From Calvatia gigantea (taxonomy: Eukaryota; Basidiomycota; Agaricomycetes; Agaricales; Lycoperdaceae), in NCBI GenBank assembly GCA_025093985.1, contig JACAAK010000002.1:3906001-3970000 (forward strand): DNA of 64,000 nucleotides, given 5' to 3'. The notes below the pieces were generated by a model. The model was not told where the DNA came from. It saw nothing but the letters and a program-made list of their open reading frames with translations, and did not search any database. A program made the translations under genes and the position numbers. Shown here in pieces: positions 12,494-23,977 of this stretch (position 1 is the first letter of the stretch; every line of letters begins with the position of its first letter).

Positions 12494-12993
12494 GATATCC
12501 TAAGATGCTCGAAAGGAATCAAGAAACAAAAAAGTCAAGATAAATACCGGACAAACTCAATCAGGCCCTGTCCCAGCTCGAATGTGATAAAATTCCTCAT
12601 CAGGCAACATCACCTAAACAGATGCAAACCCAAAAGTACTGAATAAATCTGCTTCAGCACAACGGTGACTCATTGTAACTACAAGGACCAGGTTGTCACA
12701 ACTCAGAAAAACTAGTAGCACATAAAGAATATACCTTCCCATGCAAGTTCCTGAACATTCATCAAAATATACATGCTCGCTTTATCAAACTGAACCGCAC
12801 AACTGAGGCTCCAATTAACCTTCGAAGTTCAACAAACAGTCAATCCCAGTAGACTGAGGATGAATCTCGAATAATGCCCAAAGGATCAGAGATTTCACTA
12901 CGTAAACACTCAACTTACAAGAGAACCAATACATCGCCATAATCCATAAACTTTTATCAAGGCGTCATAATAGGATATCATAACAATGTATGG
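12494..12993. other. 500-bp spacer between the direct repeats
   Basis: AT-rich, no coding signature. Its ends coincide with the repeat borders, so it may have been brought in by, or deleted into, the duplication event. Confidence 0.4.
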
Positions 12994-13386
12994 GCTTGCA
13001 AGCTGCACCTCGATACAGGCATCAGTTCGACATCAGTTTGTGAAATTTGTAACTCGGAACATCGGAACAAATTCGTACAACCCTAATACGGTGAATGAAA
13101 AACGAGAAAGCTAATGAAAATTATCCCTGGGCTGCACATTCTGCTTTAATCTCATCGACTACCTGGCGGATTTCGGCTTCGCCCTCCTCTGATAGTACAT
13201 CCAACGACCACCACTCGCGAGGTGCGTTGTCCATCGCCCTATCCCCCTTAGGATCAACGTAATGAGGGATGATGAGCTCTTGAGGGTTTTTCACGTTCAG
13301 GCTGTAAAATGCTATCTGGGTGCCTATTGCACTTATACCACGTAAGGTAGAACTGGGGCACCAATCTGAAATTCCTTGCATAAATG
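12994..13386. repeat. 393-bp direct repeat, right copy
   Basis: Right-hand partner of 12101-12493. Here the repeat continues into the complete copy F gene. Confidence 0.85.
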
Positions 13387-13729
13387 AATACAACTAGGTG
13401 AGGTGGCTACACTTACCCCTGCAATCTCGAAATCGCTCCCTCATCTGTTCGTCTGCATCCTGCCGAGAATAGTTATAATCTAGCAGTGAAAACCTTAAGA
13501 CCTCGACAATAAGGACCGGGCGATTCTTAAATTTGATGTCAAACATGACCGTGAAGTTAGCCACCCTGTTGAAGTGGGGTCGGTAACACTGAGGTGCAAC
13601 CGTGAATTCAGAATCAGGTGGGAATAGGGTCGTAAGAATCCTGTTCCATGGCCCTTGATACTCATTTTCCCGCGCGCTGGGTTTGGAAATAGCTTCGAAT
13701 GACAGGAGGATATTTGGGTGCCAAGGCAT
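13121..13729 (-). CDS. Copy F of the MPWD family
   Basis: Start at the conserved MPWHPNILLSFEAI (ATG 13729; four codons earlier another ATG, MSHK, is in frame). Exon 1 (13729-13417) has GPWNRILTTLFPPDSEFTVA, VANFTVMFDIKFKNRP and VLIVEVLRFS. A 51-nt intron (13416-13366) ends TTTCAG and splits the GAT codon. Exon 2 ends VDEIKAECAAQG at 13121. Total 185 aa, the same size as copies C and D. Both motif positions are altered (aspartate to asparagine in ANF, lysine to leucine in EVL), so nuclease activity is unlikely even if the fold is kept. Confidence 0.75.
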
Positions 13730-13741
13730 TTTGTGAGACAA

Positions 13742-14409
13742 GAGTCACAAGGGTGAGGAAGAAGAGAAGGAGAGCAACTGTCGCGCCACGATGATGAAGA
13801 AATCCGGAACATTAGGTGATGACTCCACCTTATGATGAAACTTATTAGGCAAGTGGTTCTCATTCCCACATGTTGGATTGTTTGGCAGAGGTAGTGTGTG
13901 GCCGGTGACCTGGTGACTATTCTCTGACAAAACCCTCCCCTTGCCAAGTTGCTATGCGACATCAAGGAACAGCCAAGACTACTTACAACCCTGTACATCA
14001 AATCTCAACTCCTCTGACCTCTCTATGGTGCAGGGCGCTTAGTCAGCACCACTTTTGGACAACGGCGAAATCGACCCCGGAAAATCAAAAAGTATTTTTT
14101 TCGCTGATTTTTTCCCTACATTTATCAGATATCTAAAATACATGGAATGATGCAAATAACAGGCAAAAGGCAGCAGCAGCCCATGCTTAGAAGTCAAAAA
14201 GGTCCTGCTGCCGTATAATATCTGACTATACTTACCAAAAATGGATATTATGTAATGCACCAGATATAGTAATACCTTCCTAATATAGTAGGTGGTGAAA
14301 TCTGGCTGCTGGTAAAAATTTGTATCTCCATCACTTGTTAGAATTTTCAAAATTGGTCTGGAGAATTTTGTTCTATTGGCTAATCTATGTATTTCTATCA
14401 AAGAGATAA
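13742..14409. other. Host/transposon transition, no gene recognised
   Basis: 5' flank of copy F, then increasingly AT-rich sequence leading into LTR fragments. No ORF of known family. Confidence 0.35.
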
Positions 14410-15115
14410 TGTTACAAACTTACTCATGAACTTACTATGGACTTTTCTTATTCCTTCTATTAATGTATTAACTTTCTCTTTAGACTCTTCTTTTCTATAC
14501 CCCAGTCCAATCTTTATTTATTTATTACATGTATTTCTAACTTCACTTCTTATGACTCACATTCTGAGTCATGTTCCTCTTATGACTCATATTTGACTTC
14601 TATCAATTTATTTCTCTTATCCCTATAACTCCCTAGATTACCAATTAACCCATAATATTTCCTATCTTGACTTATATCTCTTTACTACATAATGACTCAT
14701 ACTTATCTATAGCTAGTATATATGTTATGTGTATTACCTTACTTCATAACCAGGCCTGGATCATCTCTACTCAAGGAAAGGTTCAATGCTATAGCCCTAG
14801 GAGAATTAGCAAGTCTCAATGACTTCTGTGCAGACTATGGATCATCCTCCACTCAGGAAGAAGGTGTATGCTTATCTAAGAAGTCCAAGTTAAATGCCTC
14901 TGTAGTCTCCAAGGTTGTTAACCTTATAGCAGACAAGTGAAGATAAGGAAGCTTGTTACTAGTGTTATGAACTTACTATATCCCCAGACTCTCCCCATCT
15001 GTGCATTAACCTTCTATTTAGACTTCTTCTCTTCCTTTTGTATACCCCAGTCTGTTCTTTATTTATTTATCATGTGTACTTCTACCTTTGCTTCTTATGA
15101 CTCATTTTGAGTCAT
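14410..15115. repeat. Three fragments of LTR family 3
   Basis: Comparison is to the complete solo LTR at 60475-61096. 14410-14720 matches its 5' half in plus orientation (TGTTACAAACTTAC start, then a TTTATTTATTTATTACATG-like stretch). About 14722-14960 matches its 3' half in inverted orientation. 14963-15115 matches the 5' part again in plus orientation and is cut at 15116 by LTR family A. Confidence 0.7.
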
Positions 15116-15423
15116 TGTTACAACCTTAGTCTAAGTAAACCTTAGGTTGCAACTTAGGCTAAGACTTGAGGGTGAGTAAGGGAAAGAGAACAAGAGGTGG
15201 TTAAGTGTACCGAATACAATGAGTGTATGTACGCTTAAATACAAAGAGTCATCCAGTTGAATGGATGGGGTAACTACAATGAAACATCCGGTAAGGCAGG
15301 CATAGTAGTTAGTATGAGTCATAACCAGAGATTGCTTGACAGGAATAGGTGAAACAGATGTACTAGTAATGTAGGAATGCAGACAAGGATGGAGCACGAT
15401 GTGATCAGTAAAAAACCATAACA
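15116..15423 (-). repeat. LTR of chromovirus E1 (family A)
   Basis: 308 bp, TGTTACAACC at the left and ACCATAACA at the right on the plus strand. Followed on the right by ATACCCCCC, which on the minus strand is the polypurine tract GGGGGGTAT just before the LTR, so it is the 3' LTR of a minus-strand element. Confidence 0.85.
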
Positions 15424-15448
15424 ATACCCCCCAATTTGGCTTTATGCC

Positions 15449-16498
15449 TCAGGAAGCTTCGTCAAAGTCACCATTGACTACAGTGGAGGTGAGGGCTTTC
15501 TTGGTGGCTCCGATAAGGTATTTTCTGTTAAGACGAGTACACCACGATAGCTACACTAGTGGTGGAGGGGAGTTGTACTCACTGGGTTTGTTGAGATGCG
15601 CGTTGTAGACTGTAGCTAGTGGATATCTTAGAGGAATGATGGGCAGAAGAAAGACTGGATTGTCTAAAGAATGTACACATACTACATAGGTCTTATATAT
15701 CTAATAGTTCTGGTCTGTGCGCTGTTCTACCTAATACAGGTGAGGTCTTATCTGCCAGTAGCATATACAGAGCATACTGCGTACATTGTTCTATCTTAAT
15801 AGACCATGACCAGCAGCCTAGAGCGTGGTCTAGTACATTGTTCGTTATCTCTCTTCAAGAGTGAAGTATTCAAGAATCCATTTCAGCTATAAATAGACTG
15901 AACCAACATAGTGGTATGGATCGAGATTCAACATTTTCCATCGTTTGAGCATGTGAAGAAGATGGGCAAGTGGCTTTGCCCATCCTGGCAGATAGGGACT
16001 GGGACACTGTTGAATGGGAAGTTGGTTGTGGTGGAGTTGTCCCAGTAGCTCTTGACTATCGTTTTCCAGTAGTGTTGGTCCTTTTCTTGCCCTGGTAACA
16101 CAGTGCGGAATCTTGCAGGAGGGAGAAAAACCAATACAAGTTGTGGTGGAGTGATAGTTTTGATGAAATGGCGGAATGAGTTGACTTCTTCTTTTATGGA
16201 GACAGTTGTTTCTTCATCCATAGGCATGTCGGATCAGGTTGGTGGTGTGGGGTTGATTGTGGTGTGGAGTTCAGAGAGGGTACTGTGGATCCAGTCAACA
16301 AGGGCATCGATCTCCAGGTCTTCGGTGGTTTTATCACATCTGAGTAAGTTCATTGCTATATTGGCAAGCTCTAGAAAGATGTCGGCGATATCAGAGTGCT
16401 TGAATACTTCTAGTCCGAAGTCAACATGGTTGTGAAGGCTGTGGACACAGTCTTGTTCGCTGGGTGTAAGTGTGGATTGTTCTAGGAATCAGAAGATG
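15449..16498 (-). pseudogene. E1 ORF3 remnant (family A accessory ORF)
   Basis: Encodes the accessory protein found downstream of pol in family A: KEEVNSFRHFIKTITPPQL, VLPGQEKDQHYWKTIVKSYW, PVPICQDGQSHLPIFF. It is interrupted by a solo LTR (15526-15933) and lost beyond about 16498, where LTR family 3 sequence resumes. The N-terminal part and pol of E1 are gone. Confidence 0.8.
15526..15933. repeat. Solo LTR, family 4, with 5-bp target duplication
   Basis: 408 bp, TGTTAAGACGAG at the left and GATTCAACA at the right. It is flanked by TTTTC on both sides (15521-15525 and 15934-15938). It splits the E1 ORF3. A TATA-like TATAAATAGAC lies near its right end. A related copy lies at 50383-50794. Confidence 0.88.
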
Positions 16499-16696
16499 GC
16501 AGGGAACAATCTTGGGGACTGCAGTGACACTTAACTTGGACTTCTCAGGCAAGCGCGAGCTTCTACTCAAGGAAGTGATCTGAAGCCTGTACAGAAGTCA
16601 TTGAGACTTGTCGAATACTCCTGGGCTATAGCATTGAACCTCTCCCTAGGTGGAGACGATCTGGGCCCAGTTGCAAGATAAGGTAACACATGTAAC
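16499..16696 (+). repeat. 3' end of LTR family 3 (5' LTR of E3)
   Basis: Matches the last 190 bp of the LTR at 60475-61096 (CTTGGGGACTGCAG start, ending CATGTAACA). It is directly followed by a leader and a gag of the same family as E7, so it is the 5' LTR of element E3. Confidence 0.75.
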
Positions 16697-17564
16697 ATAA
16701 GAATAACCTCAATCTCTCCTTTTGTTTCTACACAACTCTCTCTCTGTTTCCTGTAGCCAGCTTCTGCTGATCATTCCTCTGTCCAGTTGATGTTGAGAAG
16801 CCTTCCTGGTAATAGGGTAAAGAAGAGTAGAACTTCGGGTCTACTAGTTTGATTATTCATCCTCTGCTAGGTAGTGTTGAGAAGAGTAGGACTGTTTGCC
16901 ACTAGCTTTGTTATTTTTCTCTTATCCTCTGTGTATCGATATGTCAAGAAGCCTCCACCTCAGCACATTGAGTAGAGCAGGCCTGGTTACCACTATCAGT
17001 CTTTTTCACCATGTCGCAAAAAGGGAAACATCCCTTGCACCCTCCCTCATCATCCCTAGAACAATCATTTCATACACCAACCCAACACTCTCTCAAATCT
17101 CCTACTGTACTCACAAACAAGAAAGACCTTCAGCACCATTCTTAAAAAGAATTTATCACACCCCACATACATGATCCCAAAAACCAAAACTACTCCCAGA
17201 GCTATCTGCATCTACAAGAAAATCTATTGAACCAGAACCCTTAAAAACATCACAAAGTGGCAAGTTCGACTATTTTCAATCCAATTCACCCAAGCAGGAC
17301 CCACCTCAGGAATCGCCACCACAGACACCGTCCAGAGCTGTATCCTCTTCCCAATTTGGAATTAAAAACCCCCAAATCCTACCATCCATCCTCAAAGACA
17401 ACTCTGACAAAGAAACATTCCATCAGCTGCCCAAACATCTGTCTAATTTCCAAGATATCCTCAATTGAGAAGGAACCCATCTTTTATACACTCCAGACAC
17501 CCTTGAATACCCAGACATCCCTGGTTTTGAATCACAAGAACCAATTCATCCAGAAATTGAAACA
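16697..17564 (+). other. E3 leader region
   Basis: Sequence between the E3 LTR end and its gag. One overlapping frame (17257-17838) is open but low-complexity and in a different frame from gag; not considered a gene. Confidence 0.4.
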
Positions 17565-18970
17565 ATGGCTACTTCAACTCAAACACAAACTGAAACTAAC
17601 ATTGAATCAACCAATCAACCACTACTATCCCAATCAGAAGCCACAACTCCCATCTTTGGAATTGGACAACAAAGGCCTCCAGGAGGAGAGCTTTCTCCCC
17701 ATAGAGGTCGACAAGGAAGAGCACCCTCTCCCTCCCCTCCCCCATCACAAAACTCCAGCCATAATTCATCCACTCCATCCTCTTTCTCCCTTGGAGGAGG
17801 TCAACAAAGACACCATACTCCTACTGTTCAATTTGTAGGAAATGATGGAAACTCAAAGGAAATCAGACAAAAACCTCCCAATTTCGATGGAACTAACCCA
17901 AGATTCAAAACTTGGTGGATACTTGTCAAAAACTACCTTGAAATGAACCCCAGAGCATTTACAGATGACCAATGACAGATCAGATTCGTCCTCGGCCTCA
18001 TGGTCAAAGAGAAAGCAGGATCTTGGTCAGAACAATACTACAAAAGCCAAATCACTGATGCTCAAGGAAGACCTATTCCTTGGAGATATTTTACATTTGA
18101 TGAATTCAAAATTGAAATCCTAAAACACTTCACCCCAGTTGACAAACAAATCACAGCATGAAGACAATGGTATGAACTAAAACAAAGCAAATCCTCTGCT
18201 GCAGACTTCAACCTCAAATTTCAACACCTCGCCTCTATTGGAGGAATTCAGGACAATGAAGCGTTAATTGAACAATACAAACGGGGACTCAATCCTTCTC
18301 TAGCAAGAGAAGTGTGGACCAGGAAAGAAGGGCCACCCAAAACCATTGCTGAATGGTACACTGATGCAGTATGACAAGACTCAGTCAATCATCAAGCCAA
18401 TGCAATGTGGCCTAGAAATTTCCCCCAAAACCCAAACCCCTACCAACCACCATGCTTCCCTCAACAAAATTATCACACTTGTTTTCAGTCAAATAACTGA
18501 CCCTCACAAACAATACACAAAATACAAACAGAACCTCAAGACCCTTACAAACCACTTTACAAAGATGAGGAACTATACTACTCCAAACAGGAATCGGACC
18601 ACACCCACGAGAACTATGACCCTGATGACCCTAAGTTACAACTAAATGCTGTATTTACTGCTGAGCAAGTTGCTCGCTACAAGGCAGGAAAATGTATAGG
18701 ATGTGGAAAATTTGGACATCTTATCAGCAACTGTCCAAATCCTAACCCAAACCTGACCAAGGAAAAGCCACCCCCTAGACAACCTAACCCCCTACAATGA
18801 AGGTTCATGCAACCACCCTGGTACTTACAACCACCATGACCCCAACCCCCCAGAAACTATTCAGGTGCCAGCCCCAACCAAACCCAAAAAATCTCTGCAT
18901 TAGACATCCAAGCAATGATCAGAGAACTCCCTATAGACAAATGAATGGAATTCAGAGAAGCCTATATTTC
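17565..18970 (+). pseudogene. E3 gag (family B Ty3/Gypsy), stop-riddled and truncated
   Basis: Starts MATSTQTQTETNIES. Contains the capsid-like region FDGTNPRFKTWWILVKNYLE, RYFTFDEFKIEILKHFTP and SSAADFNLKFQHLASIGG. The nucleocapsid CCHC knuckle is CIGCGKFGHLISNC, then ISALDIQAMIRELP. It matches E7 gag (CIGCGSDKHFIKDC, ISALEIQAMIEELP). Several in-frame TGA codons (for example near 17973, 18160, 18373) occur, several of them at arginine positions of the relative. Ends at 18970, where the LTR of E2 is inserted. The rest of the element is missing. Confidence 0.82.
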
Positions 18971-19278
18971 TGTTATGACCTTAGTCTGAGTTTACCTCAG
19001 GTTGCAACTTTGGGCTAAGACTTGAGGGCGAGTAAGGGGAGGAGAACAAGAGATGGTTAAGTGTACCAAATACAGTGGATGTATGTACGCTTAAATACAG
19101 GGAATCATCCAGTTGAATGGATGGGGTAACTACATGAAACGTCCAGTAAGGTAGGCATAGTAGTTATCACAAGTCATAGCTGGAGATCACTTGACAGGAA
19201 TAGGTGAAACAGATGTACTAGTGGTATAGAAATGCAGACGAGGACAGAATACGATATGATCAGTGAAAAACCATAACA
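18971..19278 (-). repeat. 3' LTR of chromovirus E2 (family A)
   Basis: 308 bp, TGTTATGACC to CCATAACA on the plus strand, then ATACCCCCC (polypurine tract on the minus strand). It is inserted into E3 gag. Confidence 0.85.
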
Positions 19279-19303
19279 ATACCCCCCAATTTGGCTTCAT
19301 GCC

Positions 19304-20287
19304 TCAGGAAGCTTTGTCAAAGTCACCATTGACTATGGCGGAGGCGAGGGCTTTCTTGGTGGCTCTAATGAGGTACTTTCCATTGTTCAAACACATGAAG
19401 AAGATGGGCAAGTGGCTTCGACCATCCTGGCAGATAGGGACTGGGACGCCATTGAATGGGAAGTCAGTCATGGTAGAGCTGTCCCAATAGTTCTTGACTA
19501 TCATTTTCCAGTAGTGTTGGTCCTTTTCTTGTCCTGGTAACACAGTGCGGAATCTTGCAGGAGGGAGAAAAACTGATACAAGTTGTGGTGGAGTGATGGT
19601 TTTTATGAAACAGCAGAGCAAGTTGACTTCTTCTTTCATGGAGACAGTTGTTTCTTTATCCATGGGTGTGTCAGATTGGGTCAGTGGTGTGGGATTGATC
19701 ATATTGTGTAGTTTGGAGAGGGTACTATGGATCCTGTCAACAAGGGCATTGATCTCTGGATCTTCAGTGGTCTTGTCGTGTCTAAGTAGGTTCATTGCTA
19801 CATTGGCAAGTTCTAGGAATATGTTGGCGATATCGAGGTGTTTGAACACTTTGAGTCCAAGATCGACATGGTTGTAGAGACTGTGGACATGGTCTTGTTC
19901 ACTGGGTATGAGTGTGGATTGGTCTAAGGCTTGGAAGCTGGTGGGAATGTACTGGTTGGTAGATGAGAACATGTTGGCAAACCCTGTATACATGTCGGTG
20001 AAGATAATGTATGCAGTGGTGAGGGCAATGTGTCTGTTGACAACTAGCCGCTTGTTTTGAGCAGTGATGGTTTCTATTTCACTGTTGGTGGCTTTGTCAA
20101 TGTCTTTTAGTAGGGATTCAAGGAGCCCCTGCACTGGGGATGGTGTGGTGGCAAGGTTGTAACAAGTGCCCTGGGGGACAGGTACTTAACTGTTGCCTGG
20201 TTCTGGGAGGGGGACGGAGGAGATTGTGGTTGGGTTGGGGTGGACAAGGGAATGGATAGTGACACGGTTGGCTTAGGAGGAAGGCAT
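19304..20287 (-). pseudogene. E2 ORF3 (family A accessory ORF) with TAA stops
   Basis: ATG at 20287, six nucleotides after the pol stop TAA (20294-20296), same frame. Encodes AQGLLESLLKDIDKATNSEI, HIALTTAYIIFTDMYTGFAN, EEVNLLCCFIKTITPPQL and VLPGQEKDQHYWKMIVKNYW, ending GDFDKAS. Two early stops are TAA where E5 has CAA (glutamine). No signal peptide or transmembrane helix. The function is unknown; see findings. Confidence 0.8.
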
Positions 20288-20293
20288 GTCTGG

Positions 20294-21140
20294 TTAGTTT
20301 CTTTGGTTGGGTGATGATTTTTTGGCTTTTCTGCCCCTCTTTTTATGGGTATCCTCTGGATGCCTCTTTTGGTAATCTGCTATTGCATCTTGAGCATTTG
20401 TCAGGTTGGATTCCACTGTCCACATATCTTCTTCGTTGCTGTATCCCTTCCAGTGGACTAGAAATTGATAGCCCCTTCCACATTTCCTTTGCCCACGGAT
20501 CTCTTCTACTTCGTACTCTTCTTCATTGTTGATGATGATTGGGTCAGGTGCTAATGGTTGTCTTTGGCTTGGGAACTTGGCTGCATGAGCTGGTGTTAGG
20601 AGTTGTTCATTGAATACATCATGGATGGCCCATCCTTCTGGTAGGGCTAGCTGATATGCTGCTTCTCCTATCTTTTCCTTGATAAGGAAAGGCCCATACT
20701 GTTTTTGGCCTAGTTTCTTTGATGTCTGATTGGTATGGATGTTGGTGTTTTCTAGCCATACTGCATCACCTATCTGATGTGCCTTGGTATGGGTTTTACT
20801 GTGGTCATTGTTATGGTTTTTCACTGATTATATCATGCTCTGTCCTTGTCTACATTCCTATACTGCTAGTACATCTGTTTCACCTATTCCTGCTGAGTGA
20901 TCTCTGGTTATGACTCATAATAACTACTATGCCTACCTTACTGGACATTTCATGTAGTTACCCCATCTATTCAACTGGATGACTCTTTGTATTTAAGTAT
21001 ACATACACCCATTGTATTTGATATACTTAACCATCTCCTGTTCTCCTCCCCTTACTTGCCCTCAAGTCTTAGCCTAAGTTGCAACCTGAGGTTTACTCAG
21101 ACTAAGGTCATAACAGTCATGTTGTTGTTTCATCTTTTCT
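20294..21140 (-). pseudogene. E2 pol C-terminus: integrase end and chromodomain
   Basis: Encodes WLENTNIHTNQTSKKLGQKQ, the GPFLIKEKIGEAAYQLALPE integrase tail, and the chromodomain YQFLVHWKGYSNEEDMWTVE, stop at 20294. The chromodomain is thought to bind modified histones and guide integration. A solo LTR (20809-21115) interrupts it. Beyond about 21140 similarity to pol breaks down in a mixed sequence. Confidence 0.82.
20809..21115 (+). repeat. Solo LTR of family A in E2 pol
   Basis: 307 bp in plus orientation (TGTTATGGTTTTTC to GTCATAACA), flanked by GTCAT on both sides (20804-20808, 21116-21120). Confidence 0.9.
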
Positions 21141-21261
21141 TGATATGTCTGTAGTGCTGATGGGCAATTTCAGGCATTGAATGTTTGAATCCTTTGATGG
21201 GAAGTTTGTTGCTGCTCATTCTTGCCCACATGTCCTTGAAGTTTAGGAAGAAGATCCTGGT

Positions 21262-22664
21262 TCCACTTTGGCAGACACGTATGCAGAATGGAAAGAAGCC
21301 ATACTCTCCATCAGACAAGAATACGAAGCATCTGAGTATCGAGGAGATAGGAAAACAAACACTGGCACCACCTATGGGGGAATGGGAGAACCTATGGAGA
21401 TAGGAAGCCGATGCCACATTTTCAATGCTGAAGGAAAACCCAAGTGCTATAATTATGGCATTTTTGGGCATATGGCCAAAGATTGCAAGAAACCCAAGGG
21501 GCTAACTTGCTACAACTGTGGGAAAATGGGCCACATAGCAAAGGCCTGCACTGCACCAAAGAAAGTATAGGTCCGAAGGGTAGAGGAGGTCGACGAAGAA
21601 AAGAAGAATTTTTCCAAAGACTCCAAGTAGGCGCTACCTCGAGAGTCAGAAAGCTTGTATCTAGGATATCAGACAAATTCTACACGATTCCTCAGAGAAG
21701 AAAGCACAAACTAAACCTAAAAGGAAAAATACAAACAATGGAAAAAGAAATAATGGTGGACACAATCGTCAACTCAGGGTGCATGACCAGCAGCATCAGC
21801 AAAAAACTAGTAGATGAAGAAAACTTCCCACTCGAAAACTGGAGCAACAGATCTTAGCACTAAATGCAGATGGAACACCAAACCAGGGCAGAAAAGTAAC
21901 GGAAATAGCCACAATTGACATAGACATTCAAGGACACAAAGAACGGATTGAAGCATCAGTTGTGCAACTACAAGATCGTGCAGAGGTCTTTCTAGGACAT
22001 GACTGGCTAGTCAAACACAACCCAGAAGTAGACTGGAATAATGGAGAAATTAAATTCACCTGGTGTCCACAGAACTGCCAATTCCCCCACTGAAACATTC
22101 CCATCACAGAAAAGATACAGAGCATGGCCACTACAGAAGATTTATGGGAAGAAGAAGATGAACCGGACCCAACCAAACTGGAGGACTTACCAGACTGTGT
22201 ACAACCATTCACGCATCTGTTCAACAAAACAATGTTCGACAAACTCCCAGAACGAACTGAATGGGATCACGAAATCATCCTAATGGAGGATGCCCCAAAG
22301 GAGATAAGCACAGGAACTTACAACATGACGGTCAAAGAACAGGACAAACTCAAGGCATTTATCAAAGAGAACCTAGAATCAGGACAAATACGGCCATTGA
22401 AATCCCCATATGCAGCACCAACCTTCTTCATTCCCAAGAAGGACAGATCAAAGAGATTAATTCAGGACTATAGGCAATTAAACAACGTGGTAATCAAGGA
22501 CAAAACACTGCTGCCAAGAATTGGTGAGGTAATCGACAAACTTGGAAAGACCAAGTATTTCAACAAGCTCGATATCATCTGGGGATATAACAACATTAGG
22601 ATCAAGGAAGGAGACGAGTGGAAAGCTGCATTTCTCACCAATGAAGGACTCTTCGAGCCAACAG
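21262..22664 (+). pseudogene. E4 gag end, protease and first half of RT
   Basis: Gag fragment: EWKEAILSIRQEYEASEYRG, then two CCHC knuckles CYNYGIFGHMAKDC (first cysteine pair altered) and CYNCGKMGHIAKAC. A TAG at 21568-21570 replaces a glutamine codon of E5. Pol in the -1 frame starts around GAATTTTT (21606). The protease region reads TIVNSGCMTSSIS, with asparagine in place of the catalytic aspartate seen in E5 (VDSGCTTS). RT begins FFIPKKDRSKRLIQDYRQLN and goes to NEGLFEPT, where E5 interrupts. Confidence 0.82.
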
Positions 22665-22972
22665 TGTTACGACCTTAGTCGGTTTAGACCTCAGGTTGCA
22701 GCTCTGGCTAAGTCTTGAGGGCGAATAAGGGAAAGAGAACAAAGGTGGTTAAGCGTACCGAATACAACAGGGTGTATGTACGCTTAAATACATCTAGAGC
22801 TTATCCGGTTGAACGGATGGAGTAACTACATGAAACGTCCGGTCAAGGCGTGGTAGTTAGTACGAGTCATATCTTCGGAGAACGCTGGACTAGAATAGCT
22901 GAAACAGGTACACAGATGGTTAGGAATGTAGAATAGCACGGAACTCGTTATGATCGGTGGAAACTCATAACA
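22665..22972 (-). repeat. E5 3' LTR
   Basis: TGTTACGACC to ACTCATAACA on the plus strand; followed at the right by the polypurine tract of the minus strand (CGGAGGGTAT). Confidence 0.93.
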
Positions 22973-22990
22973 ATACCCTCCGATTAGACT

Positions 22991-23977
22991 TCATGCCTCA
23001 GGAAGTTCGTCGAACTCTCCATTGACTACGGCTGCGGCGAGGGCTTTCTTGGTGGCCCCGATGAGGTATTTTCCTTCGTTGGAGCGTGCGAAGAAGACGG
23101 GCAAGTGACTGCGGCCATCTTGACAGATAGGGACTGGGACTCCATTGAAGGGGAACTCGGTGATGGTTGAGTTGTCCCAATAGCTCTTGACTATCGCTTT
23201 CCAATAATGTTGGTCCTTTTCTTGGCCTGGTAGCACACTGCGGAATCTTGTTGGTGGGAGAAAAACCGATACGATCTGTGGCGGGGTGATGGTCTTTATG
23301 AATTGTCGGAGTGCATTGACTTCTTCCTTCATTGAGACGGTGGTTTCTTCGTCTATGGGCGTGTCTGCTCGTTTGGTTGGTGAGGAATGGATGGTGGTGT
23401 GTAGGTCAGCGAGAGTGATTCCGATGCGCGTAACGAGTTGATCGATGTCTGGGTCTTCTGTGGTCTTGTCACGTCCTAGTAGGTTCATAGCGACATCTGC
23501 AAGTTCTAGGAAGATGTCGGCAATATCGAGGTGGTTGAATACCTCTAGAGCAAGGTCAACACGGCTCTGAAGGCTGTGAACTCGATTCTGTTCGCTAGGT
23601 GTGAGGGTGGATAATTCTAATGTGCGGAAGATGGCGGGAATGTGCTGGCTAGTGGAGGACGATGCGTTGGCGAATCCGGCGTACATGTCCGCAAAAGTGA
23701 TGCAAGTGGTGGCGAGGGTGATGTGGCGGTTTACTGCGAGTCGTTTGTTCTGGGCCGTGATTGTCTCTACTTCATCGTTTGTGGCTTTGTTGACGTCTTT
23801 GAGGAGGGCCTCAAGGAGTCCTTGTGCTGGGGACGGGGTGGTTGTGAGGTTGTAGCGGGTGCCTTGGGGTGCAGGTGCTTGACTATTGCCTGGCTTTGGG
23901 AGAGGGACTGAGGAAATTGTGGTCGGGTTGGGGTGGACAAGGGAGTTGATAGAGATGCGGTTGGCTTGGGAGGACAT
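22991..23977 (-). CDS. E5 ORF3: accessory protein downstream of pol, intact
   Basis: 328 codons from ATG 23977 to the stop at 22991. The pol stop TAG is separated from this ATG by ACAAAC only and is in the same frame. N-terminus is Ser/Pro-rich (MSSQANRISINSLVHPNPT). The middle is predicted helical (AQGLLEALLKDVNKATNDEV, DIFLELADVAMNLLGRDK). The C-terminal half has the conserved blocks KTITPPQIVSVFLPPTRF, GQEKDQHYWKAIVKSYW, PVPICQDGRSHLPVFFARSN and YLIGATKKALAAAVVNGEF. No signal peptide, transmembrane helix or cleavage motif is visible, so it is not a typical envelope protein. Conserved in five copies here (E1, E2, E4, E5, E6). I do not recognise a named family. Confidence 0.85.
   Translation of the reverse strand: MSSQANRISINSLVHPNPTTISSVPLPKPGNSQAPAPQGTRYNLTTTPSPAQGLLEALLKDVNKATNDEVETITAQNKRLAVNRHITLATTCITFADMYAGFANASSSTSQHIPAIFRTLELSTLTPSEQNRVHSLQSRVDLALEVFNHLDIADIFLELADVAMNLLGRDKTTEDPDIDQLVTRIGITLADLHTTIHSSPTKRADTPIDEETTVSMKEEVNALRQFIKTITPPQIVSVFLPPTRFRSVLPGQEKDQHYWKAIVKSYWDNSTITEFPFNGVPVPICQDGRSHLPVFFARSNEGKYLIGATKKALAAAVVNGEFDELPEA

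Noticed and set aside
22991..23977. ORF3 as a retroviral-type envelope gene
   Set aside because: It is in the env position but has no signal peptide, transmembrane segment, cysteine pattern or cleavage site.
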